Part shown: piece after piece, positions 19,355 to 26,592 of the stretch
How the letters are laid out: each line of letters begins with the position of its first letter
How positions within the stretch are numbered: position 1 is the stretch's first letter
Assembly (NCBI GenBank): GCA_030038955.1
Contig: JASHQV010000170.1
Span: 1 to 36,200 of the forward strand
Reading direction: 5' to 3'
From: Solirubrobacteraceae bacterium
GTDB lineage: Bacteria > Actinomycetota > Thermoleophilia > Solirubrobacterales > Solirubrobacteraceae
Length of the DNA: 36,200 nucleotides
Notes under the pieces: generated by a model
Told to the model about the DNA's origin: nothing
What the model saw: the letters and a program-made list of their open reading frames with translations, nothing else
Database searches by the model: none
Translations under genes and position numbers: made by a program

Positions 19355-20469
19355 GCATCAGGGTCGCGCTCGACGCCACCCCCGAGTTGGTCGCCTCGAC
19401 TGGCGTAGCTCGTTACAGCCGCGAGCTGCGCCTGGCGCTGTCGCGCCGGTCGGACTGCGAGGTGTCGGGATTTGCGCTCGGGCGCCGCGTCGAACGCGTG
19501 CCCGCGGGTGTTCGCCACGTTCCCGTGCCGCTGCGGGCGATCCATGTGGCCTGGCAGACCCTGGGTCTACCGAGCGCTGAGCGGATCGCTGGGCAGGTCG
19601 ACATCGTCCACTCGCTTGACCTGATTCCCCCGCCGACGCGGCTGCCGCTGGTGATCACGGTTCACGACCTCGTCACCCGCGAGCTGCCATCGCTTCACAG
19701 CCGCCGCGCACGCAAGATGCAGCGGCGACAGCTGGCCGGCCTCGAGCGGGCGGCTGCGATCCTCGCGGTGTCCGGCAGCACCGCTGAGTCGTTGGTCGAC
19801 ATCGGCGTAGATCCCCGTCGGATCCACGTCACGCCCAACGGTCTGACGCGGCTGCCGCCGCCGGTCGAGCCCCCGATCGAGGGTCCGTTCATCCTCGCCG
19901 TTGGAACCCTCGAGCGCCGAAAGGGACACGATTTGCTGCTGCGCGCGTTCGCAGCTGCCCGTCTCCAGGGCCTGCGGCTGGTCTTTGCCGGTCCGACGGC
20001 GGGACGCTCCGAGGAACTGCAGATGCTGGCTGGTGAGCTGGGGCTCCGCGAACGTCTGCTGATCCTGGGTCGCGTCGACGACGCAGCGCTGGCGGGCCTG
20101 TACCGGGCCGCGACTGTGTTCTGCATGCCGAGCCTCGGCGAGGGCTTCGGACTCCCGGTGTTGGAGGCCCTGGCCGCTGGGCTTCCCGTGGTGGCGAGCG
20201 ATCTCCCCGCGATCCGAGAGCTGGCTGGTGGCGTCGCGGAGTTGGTGGCGCCCGGTGATGTGGATGCGCTTGCCGCCGGCCTGCGCCGGATGCTGGACGG
20301 CGACTCCCTGAGACGGCGGTGTCGCGAGCAGGGGCCTTCGCGAGCGTCGCGATTCAGCTGGGAGGCCACCGCGGCGGCCACGGTCGGCGCCTACCGAACC
20401 GCGCTCGAGCGTGCGCACAGCGCCGGCAGCCTCACCGTGGATCGGCCCCACACGCTCAGCGGGCGCTGA
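19351..20469 (+). CDS. Glycosyltransferase family 4
   Basis: GTG start overlapping the upstream TGA; ALDATPELVASTGVARYSRELRLAL...LAVGTLERRKGHDLLLRAF...MPSLGEGFGLPVLEALAAGLPVVASDLPAIREL. Confidence 0.9.
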   Translation: MSIRVALDATPELVASTGVARYSRELRLALSRRSDCEVSGFALGRRVERVPAGVRHVPVPLRAIHVAWQTLGLPSAERIAGQVDIVHSLDLIPPPTRLPLVITVHDLVTRELPSLHSRRARKMQRRQLAGLERAAAILAVSGSTAESLVDIGVDPRRIHVTPNGLTRLPPPVEPPIEGPFILAVGTLERRKGHDLLLRAFAAARLQGLRLVFAGPTAGRSEELQMLAGELGLRERLLILGRVDDAALAGLYRAATVFCMPSLGEGFGLPVLEALAAGLPVVASDLPAIRELAGGVAELVAPGDVDALAAGLRRMLDGDSLRRRCREQGPSRASRFSWEATAAATVGAYRTALERAHSAGSLTVDRPHTLSGR

Positions 20470-20509
20470 AGATGGCACAAGAAAGCGCGCGCCGGAACGT
20501 TGCGTGGAC

Positions 20510-22066
20510 GTGATCACCGAACAGACGAGCGCACCCGCTCGCTACGTGACGCTGCGCGATTACCTGCGCGTGCTGCGCCGCTACCGGCTGATGATCGTCA
20601 TCGTGGGGTTGGTTGGCGCGGCTGCGGGCCTCGTCTACGCGGGCCAGCAGGCGCCCGTCTACACGGCCGCCGCCCAGGTCAGCTTCCAGGACCCGACCGG
20701 TGATCTGGGCGTCGTCGGCCTCGCGTCGAGCTCCGTCGAAACCCCCGCGCAGGTGGCCGCGACCGAGGCGGCGCTCGTCACCACGCCGAGCGTGATGCAG
20801 CAGGTCAAGCATGCGCTCGGGGTCCCGGCCTCCGCCCAGGCGCTGGCGGGTGCGGTCTCCGCGCAGGTGTCGGCTACGTCGGGTCTGCTGCAGGTCAGCG
20901 CGACGGGCTCGAGCTCGAGCTTCGCTGCGAGCCTGGCGAACACCGTCGCGAAGGTGGTTGTCTCGCAAGCCAACGCGCAGACGCGGACGCAGTTCACGCA
21001 GCTTGCTCGGACGGTCAAGGGAGAGATTGCGCGGCTGCGGTCGGCGGCGACCCCCGGCCGCGCCAGCGAGCTGGCGTTCTATGCGGACGAGCTTGGCAGG
21101 CTGAACACGCTCGCAGGATTCGCCGGGTCGGCGCAACTTGTCGCCCCCGCTCAACTCCCGGGTCCATCTTCGCCGAGTCGCGCCAGAAGCGCGCTCTTGG
21201 GGCTCCTATTCGGTCTCCTGCTGGCGATCGCCGCCGCCTTCCTGCGCGACTCCACGGACCGGCGCCTGCGCAGCGCACAGGAGATGAGGCAGTCCTACGA
21301 GCTGCCCGTGGTGGGGCACATCCGCAGTCAGGCGATGGGTCAAGTGGCGCAGTTCTCGAATGGCTCGAGCCACGCCCCCACGATCGACCTTGAAGCTTTC
21401 CGCATCCTGCGCCGCAACCTCGCGGCCCTCGAAGGCGACCGTTCGCCCCAGTCGATTCTCGTCACCAGCGCCGTGCGCGGGGAGGGCAAGACCACCGTCG
21501 CCAGCTCGCTGGCGTTCGCGATCGCCGCTGCCGGCCGCCGCACCCTGCTGGTGGACTGCGACCTGCGCCGGCCTGCGCTCGCGGCGCGCCTCGGCATCGA
21601 TGAGTCTCCCGGGATCACCGATTACCTCGCCGGAGCGGTTTCGCCGCAGGACATCCTCAGACTCGTCACGCTTGCGGAGCCGCGGGGCAGCGATGACGCA
21701 GCGCCGGCGAGCAATGGGCACGCACCGGCGGCGCGCGCTCCGCAACTTGTGTTCATTCCATCGGGCTCGCGCACGGCAAAGGCCAGCGAGCTTCTGGGCT
21801 CCTACCGGTTCAACGAGTTCATCCAGCAGGTCAGCGAAGCCTACGAGGCGGTGGTGTTCGATTCGAGTCCGCTGCTGCCGGTAGCGGACACGCTGGAGGT
21901 GCTTGCCCGCGTCGATGCAATCGTCGTCTGCGCGCGGGCGTCCGAGACCACCCGGGAGCAAGCATCGGCAGCCCGCGAGGCGCTCTCGCGCTTTCCCAAG
22001 CGCCCGACCGGCCTCGTTGTCACCGGGATCAAGCCGGGTGGCGACGACTATGACGCCTACGCCTAA
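20510..22066 (+). CDS. Polysaccharide co-polymerase/BY-kinase fusion (Wzz domain plus CpsD/CapB-like tyrosine kinase)
   Basis: N-terminal YLRVLRRYRLMIVIVGLVGAAAGLVYA (Wzz TM1); C-terminal Walker A SAVRGEGKTTVASSLAFA, Walker A' TLLVDCDLRRP, VVFDSSPLLPVADTL; short Tyr tail DDYDAYA. GTG start (20504 or 20510). Confidence 0.9.
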   Translation: MITEQTSAPARYVTLRDYLRVLRRYRLMIVIVGLVGAAAGLVYAGQQAPVYTAAAQVSFQDPTGDLGVVGLASSSVETPAQVAATEAALVTTPSVMQQVKHALGVPASAQALAGAVSAQVSATSGLLQVSATGSSSSFAASLANTVAKVVVSQANAQTRTQFTQLARTVKGEIARLRSAATPGRASELAFYADELGRLNTLAGFAGSAQLVAPAQLPGPSSPSRARSALLGLLFGLLLAIAAAFLRDSTDRRLRSAQEMRQSYELPVVGHIRSQAMGQVAQFSNGSSHAPTIDLEAFRILRRNLAALEGDRSPQSILVTSAVRGEGKTTVASSLAFAIAAAGRRTLLVDCDLRRPALAARLGIDESPGITDYLAGAVSPQDILRLVTLAEPRGSDDAAPASNGHAPAARAPQLVFIPSGSRTAKASELLGSYRFNEFIQQVSEAYEAVVFDSSPLLPVADTLEVLARVDAIVVCARASETTREQASAAREALSRFPKRPTGLVVTGIKPGGDDYDAYA

Positions 22067-23012
22067 CCTCGCGCTCGCGACTGATCGCCCGGCATCGGTG
22101 GCGCCGCACGCGATCTCTGCGGCTGTCGACGAAGCCGCTCGCGGTGCGACCGTGCGGGCGCTCGCCACCGACGCCGCGTGCGCCGAGCTCGTGACTGCCT
22201 GGCGCGCGCGGGCGATCGAGTCGATCCTGGTGAAGGGCGTGACCACGGTCGAGTGGCTGTACCGCGACGAGCCTCGTGGGTACGTGGATGCTGACCTGCT
22301 CGTCGCCCCCGACCGCCTGGCCCGCGCCGCCACCGTGCTCCGCGAACTTGAATTCCGCCCCGCTGCGGAGCGCAACTCGGAGCATGCGCACCCGTGGATC
22401 CGCGGCTCTGACCGCACGATCATCGACCTGCACGCGACTCTATGGGGGGCCACCCGCCCGCCCGCACGGGTTTGGCGGGAGCTCCAGGATTGGGTGGAGC
22501 CGTACGCGATCGGAGGAGTCATCGTCCGGGTGCCGAACCTGCCCGCTCGCGCGCTCAGCGTCGCGCTGCACGCCGCGCAGCACCGCGATGTGCCGGCAAA
22601 GCGCGCGGACCTCCGGCGCGCCCTCGAGCACACATCGCTTGCACACTGGCGGGCGGCCGAGCGTCTCGCCGATCGGTTGGGCGCGCTGCCGCTGATGGGT
22701 GCGGGTCTCCAGCTCGAGCCCGACGGTCAAGCGCTGTTGCGGCAGCTCCCGCTCGCCCGTGCCGGCTCGCTCGCAGAACGCGACAAGGCGGCCCTGGCGA
22801 TTGGATTCGCGCGGATCGCGACGGCTCGAGGCGTGCGCGGGAAGGCCTCCGTGATCGTGGCCGCGGTCGCGCCCCTCTCGGACGAGCGGGCTGGCAGGCA
22901 GTTCAACCCGGCGCTGCGCTTCTGCCGACGGATCACCTGGCTGCTGCGGGGGATCCCCCGGACGGTGATCTCGATCCGGCGGGCACGAGCCGATGGCCGC
23001 AAGCGGGTTTGA
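22050..23012 (+). CDS. Nucleotidyltransferase family protein (NTP_transf_5-like), RiPP-locus associated
   Basis: ESILVKGVTTVEWLYRDEPRGYVDADLLVAPDRLARAATVLRELEF...IIDLHATLWG: the GxxxxxxLY-x-D-D-LLV pattern of this family. ATG lies inside the last codons of the upstream BY-kinase. Confidence 0.8.
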   Translation: MTPTPNLALATDRPASVAPHAISAAVDEAARGATVRALATDAACAELVTAWRARAIESILVKGVTTVEWLYRDEPRGYVDADLLVAPDRLARAATVLRELEFRPAAERNSEHAHPWIRGSDRTIIDLHATLWGATRPPARVWRELQDWVEPYAIGGVIVRVPNLPARALSVALHAAQHRDVPAKRADLRRALEHTSLAHWRAAERLADRLGALPLMGAGLQLEPDGQALLRQLPLARAGSLAERDKAALAIGFARIATARGVRGKASVIVAAVAPLSDERAGRQFNPALRFCRRITWLLRGIPRTVISIRRARADGRKRV

Positions 23013-23015
23013 GCG

Positions 23016-24044
23016 GTGTCCGAGCCACAGGTCAGCGTGATCATTCCGGCGCGCGACGCAGCGCCGACGCTCGCGCGTACCCTCGAAGCGCTCGAGTGCC
23101 AGCAGTTCGCGGGCGATTTTGAGGTGATCGTGGTCGACGACGGCTCGCGAGACGAGACGGCCGTGATCGCCCGCCGTCATCGGCCGCCCGTACGGTTGCT
23201 CCACAACGACGCCAGCCACGGCCCGGGGGCCGCGCGCAACACGGGCGTGCGTGCCGCCCGAGCGCCGGTGCTGGCGTTCACCGATGCCGACTGCTTTCCA
23301 ACGCTGCGATGGCTCGCCGAGGGATGTCGCGCGCTTGCGGACGCCGATCTGATCCAGGGTCGCGTCGCTCCGGATACGGCCGCCGATCGCACCCCGTTCG
23401 ACCGTTCGTTGTCGGTCGAGTCCGATCGAGGCTTCTACCAGACGGCGAATCTGTTCGTGCGCAGGGACACGTTCGAGGCGATCGGCGGCTTCAGGGACTG
23501 GGCGCTGGAGCAGCCGGGAAGACGGCGTTGGTCGGTCGATCACAGGCGAGCGCGGGCGATGCGCACGCCGATCGGCGAGGACACGCTGTTCGCGTGGAGC
23601 GGACACCGTCTCGGGCTACGAGCCGCGTTTGCTCCGTACGCGCTGGTCGAGCACGCGGTCGTCCGGGGCAGCGTAGGGGACACGGTTGCCGACCGTTGGC
23701 ATTGGACACGCGACATGCCAGGGCTCGCTCGTCTCGTGCCAGAGCTGCGCACGGCAGTCTTCTATCGCCGCTTGTTCTTCGCTGACTGGACCGCGAAGTT
23801 CGACTTCGCGCTGGCCGGTCTGATGACTACGGCGCTTACGCGACGCAGGCTGTGGCTGCTGGCGACGGCTCCCTACGCTCGCCACGTTTGGCGCGATACC
23901 CGGCCATACCGCGAGGGTCCAGGCTCCCGACTCTCGCGTGCTCGCCGAGCAGGCGCGCACATTCTCGGAGCGCCGGTGGTCGACGCCGCAACGCTCGGGG
24001 GATTGGCAGCCGGCAGCCTCGCATGGCGCTGCCTGGTGCTCTAG
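23016..24044 (+). CDS. Glycosyltransferase family 2
   Basis: GTG start; QVSVIIPARDAAPTLARTLEALECQQF...FEVIVVDDGSRDETAV...GPGAARNTGVRAARAPVLAFTDADCFP. Confidence 0.9.
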   Translation: MSEPQVSVIIPARDAAPTLARTLEALECQQFAGDFEVIVVDDGSRDETAVIARRHRPPVRLLHNDASHGPGAARNTGVRAARAPVLAFTDADCFPTLRWLAEGCRALADADLIQGRVAPDTAADRTPFDRSLSVESDRGFYQTANLFVRRDTFEAIGGFRDWALEQPGRRRWSVDHRRARAMRTPIGEDTLFAWSGHRLGLRAAFAPYALVEHAVVRGSVGDTVADRWHWTRDMPGLARLVPELRTAVFYRRLFFADWTAKFDFALAGLMTTALTRRRLWLLATAPYARHVWRDTRPYREGPGSRLSRARRAGAHILGAPVVDAATLGGLAAGSLAWRCLVL

Positions 24045-24046
24045 CA

Positions 24047-24388
24047 ATGGCTTTCAGCGGACACTACGATCGGGCCGTGAGCGAGCCGCGGGAGCCGCGG
24101 CTGTCGCTGCGCCACAGCGACGTCCGGGCCCGGAGCTTCAACGAAGAGACGATCGTGCTTGACCTGCGGAGCTCGGTCTACCTATCGACGAACCCGGCCG
24201 GCACGATCCTGTGGCAGCAGCTCGAGCGGGGCACCACTCGGTCCCGCATGATCGAGGCGTTGGTGGACGAGTTTCAGATCGACCCGGAGCGGGCCGGCGC
24301 CGACGTCGACGCCTTCCTCGACGACTGCTGGCGGCGCGAGCTGATCGTCGCCGCCGATCAGCCGCCCGCACCCGGAGCTGACGGCTGA
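24047..24388 (+). CDS. PqqD-family RiPP recognition element (lasso B1-like)
   Basis: LSLRHSDVRARSFNEETIVLDLRSSVYLSTNPAGTILWQQLERGTTRSRMIEALVDEFQIDPERAGADVDAFLDDCWRRELI; typical PqqD/RRE. The start could be GTG 24077. Confidence 0.88.
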   Translation: MAFSGHYDRAVSEPREPRLSLRHSDVRARSFNEETIVLDLRSSVYLSTNPAGTILWQQLERGTTRSRMIEALVDEFQIDPERAGADVDAFLDDCWRRELIVAADQPPAPGADG

Positions 24389-24399
24389 TTGCTTGTCAG

Positions 24400-24549
24400 C
24401 TAGCGAGCCGGAACGATGCTTCCGACCAGCTGGTTCTGCTCGGTGCTGTACATGTCGTGGCTGAAGCCGATCTTGTTGAAGCCCTGCTGGGTCAACTCCT
24501 GCAGCGAGCCCAGCTCACGGATCGCGGGTGCTTCGTATGACCTTTTCAT
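24400..24549 (-). CDS. Putative lasso-like RiPP precursor peptide (49 aa)
   Basis: Hand-translated minus strand: MKRSYEAPAIRELGSLQELTQQGFNKIGFSHDMYSTEQNQLVGSIVPAR*. Leader Y-E-A-P-A-I-R-E-L-G-S-L-Q-E-L-T matches the lasso leader pattern YxxP...(L/I)..LG....(L)T recognised by B1/RRE. Purine-rich AAGGGCAGGGAC immediately 5' of the ATG. Lies between the B1 and kinase genes. Below the ORF-track length cutoff. Confidence 0.82.
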   Translation of the reverse strand: MKRSYEAPAIRELGSLQELTQQGFNKIGFSHDMYSTEQNQLVGSIVPAR

Positions 24550-24593
24550 GTCCCTGCCCTTCGGTCGTCGTACCTCCCATCCGCAATTGTCCC

Positions 24594-25457
24594 ATGCAGG
24601 CTAAGCCCCGTCAACGACCAACCGCAGTCGGAGCGTACGGCTTTCGGGTCAGCGGGCTGAGCGACGGGACGGCACAACTGATGCCGGTGCCGGCCGAGTG
24701 GCCATCGCTCCAGATCGAGCGCGTGCTCGGCGGCGTCGCCACGCCAAAGCCTGCCCGAACACTCCGAATCACCGATCAATATGCTGAGTTGTGGCTACCG
24801 GCCGGGGACCGCATCGAGCTGTTCCGCGAGCCTCTGACCGTCCGGGTCACGAGCCGGGATCCGGTCCACGCCGACGCGATTGCCCACCCTTACCTGGGAC
24901 TTCCGGCCGCGATTGCAAGCGGTTGGCGCGGACGTCTCGCATTCCACGGCGGCGCGTTCGCGCATCAAGGCCGGGCGTGGGCGCTGCTCGGAGGACGCAC
25001 GGCTGGAAAGAGCGCGACGCTGGGTCAGCTGATGAGAGCCGGCTATCCGATCGTCTGCGACGACGTCCTGATCGTCGATCGAACGACCGCGTTCGCGGGG
25101 CCCCGCGCGATCGACCTGCGCGAGGATGCGGCAGCGCTACTTGGCGGCCAGGAGCTCGGAGTCGTCGGCAACCGCACCAGGTGGCGATTGCGGCCGGAGC
25201 CAAGTCCACCTGAGCTTGCGCTCGCCGGACTCGTGTTGCTCGAGTGGGGCGACAGCGTCAGGCTTGAGCCGCTGGCTGCCGAGGAGCGGTTGCGCGCGCT
25301 GGCGGCATCGAGTGCTTTCACTCACGGGCGGGAGGCAGCGGTCGCCTACCTGGAGCTGGCGGCGCTCCCGGGCTGGCGTTACGTTCGCCCCGCCAAAGTT
25401 GCACAGATCGAGGCGCAGACGGATCAGCTGGTGGCTTCGCTGAGCCCCTGCACGTGA
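24594..25457 (+). CDS. HPr kinase/phosphorylase-like protein (lasso-locus kinase-like)
   Basis: Walker A in WALLGGRTAGKSATLGQLMRAGYPIVCDDVLIVD; HPrK-like fold pattern. Start placed at MQAKPRQRP (24594); it lacks an evident SD. Confidence 0.78.
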   Translation: MQAKPRQRPTAVGAYGFRVSGLSDGTAQLMPVPAEWPSLQIERVLGGVATPKPARTLRITDQYAELWLPAGDRIELFREPLTVRVTSRDPVHADAIAHPYLGLPAAIASGWRGRLAFHGGAFAHQGRAWALLGGRTAGKSATLGQLMRAGYPIVCDDVLIVDRTTAFAGPRAIDLREDAAALLGGQELGVVGNRTRWRLRPEPSPPELALAGLVLLEWGDSVRLEPLAAEERLRALAASSAFTHGREAAVAYLELAALPGWRYVRPAKVAQIEAQTDQLVASLSPCT

Positions 25458-26590
25458 AGCCACCCCTGCTGAAGCAAGAGCGTCGTGCGGGCGTCGGGCT
25501 GCTCGGACCGCAGCTCGCCGTGCAGCCGCTCCGTGTCGACATCGCGTGAGTCGACGCCGCTCCCGTCCCAGCCGGTGACGAACGCCTGAGCCCGTGGTCC
25601 CCAGACTGCGCCTCCAAAGGTCGCCTTCGAAGGGCGGCTCAAGACCGCATCGGGCAGCAGCGTGCCGCAGAGTAGTCGCATCGCCTCGGTGCGGTTGCGA
25701 AAGCCGTGCGAGCCGCCGGCGAGCGCGAGCTCAGCGAGCACCCGACGATCCAGGAACGGGTTGCAGACCTCGACGTCGCGTCCCTGGGCGACCAGGGCGA
25801 TCGTCCCGTCCAGCGCGGCGAACGCTCGGCTTGCGTACCAGTGGCGCAGGGCGCGGTCCCACCGGTACGGGTAGCGCCGCTGATCGCGGACTAGCGCGCG
25901 TCGGACCCGCGTCAGTCCACGTGGGGTCAGCCATCCGTACCCCTCAGGAGGCCTCCGCCAGAGCCACAGCTGCTCCCGCACCCGCCGCGGCAGCATCGCG
26001 ATCGCCAGCTGCCGGAGCGAGCGGCCGGGCACGCCGGTCGAGAACAACTCGTCTCCGCCGATCCCGGTGAGCACGGTGCCGCCGCGCGCGAGCTCGATCA
26101 CCGGCCCGTGCATGTACGCGTTGGCGGGCCAGCGGATCCCATGCGCCTTGAGAAAGTCGGTCGCAGCCGAGCCGAGGACGTCGAGCTCGTCGCTCAGCGC
26201 AAGGACTTCGACCTCATCGAGACGCAGGTGCTCGAGCACCATCTCCTGCCACGCTGCCTCCGCGCTGGCCGGCACATGCGCGAAGCGCATGATCGCCGGG
26301 ACGGGCAGCTCCAGTCCGTGACGGCGAGCCACATCCGACGCCAGCGCTAGCACGGCGCTCGAGTCGCGGCCACCGGAGAAGCTGACCACGCAGGGCGGGT
26401 GCGAGAGCGCCGCAATCAGGACGGCTTGGAGTGCCGCGTGTAGTCCATCCGCTCGCGGCGTGCCATCCGCTCGCGGCGTGGGAAGCGGCTCGGCTGACTC
26501 GTCCGGGCCGAGCATCAGACTGGCGAGCAACTCGATCTCGCGAGGCTGGGGCACTGGGCGTGTCGTCGCACACTCGGCTCCGGTGCTCAT
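25424..26590 (-). CDS. Asparagine-synthetase-like macrolactam synthetase (lasso C-like), lacking the N-terminal glutaminase domain
   Basis: VVSFSGGRDSSAVLALASDVARRHG (PP-loop SGGxDS), VLTGIGGDELFSTG, EVCNPFLDRRVLAELALAGG. Start MSTGAEC at 26590, 2 bp after the ABC stop codon. Confidence 0.87.
   Translation of the reverse strand: MSTGAECATTRPVPQPREIELLASLMLGPDESAEPLPTPRADGTPRADGLHAALQAVLIAALSHPPCVVSFSGGRDSSAVLALASDVARRHGLELPVPAIMRFAHVPASAEAAWQEMVLEHLRLDEVEVLALSDELDVLGSAATDFLKAHGIRWPANAYMHGPVIELARGGTVLTGIGGDELFSTGVPGRSLRQLAIAMLPRRVREQLWLWRRPPEGYGWLTPRGLTRVRRALVRDQRRYPYRWDRALRHWYASRAFAALDGTIALVAQGRDVEVCNPFLDRRVLAELALAGGSHGFRNRTEAMRLLCGTLLPDAVLSRPSKATFGGAVWGPRAQAFVTGWDGSGVDSRDVDTERLHGELRSEQPDARTTLLLQQGWLHVQGLSEATS
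26445..26480. repeat. Perfect 2 x 18-bp tandem repeat (ccatccgctcgcggcgtg)
   Basis: ccatccgctcgcggcgtg at 26445-26462 repeated directly at 26463-26480; encodes TPRADG-TPRADG in the cyclase N-terminus. Confidence 0.9.
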
Positions 26591-26592
26591 GC

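Noticed and set aside
21206-22633. 475-aa minus-strand ORF.
   Set aside because: Antisense to the BY-kinase and nucleotidyltransferase coding regions; typical GC-rich artefact.
24416-24604. Plus-strand 62-aa ORF as alternative precursor (MLPTSWFCSVLYMSW...).
   Set aside because: It lacks any leader motif, has no convincing core and lies opposite the minus-strand ORF that carries the lasso leader consensus and an SD-like sequence.
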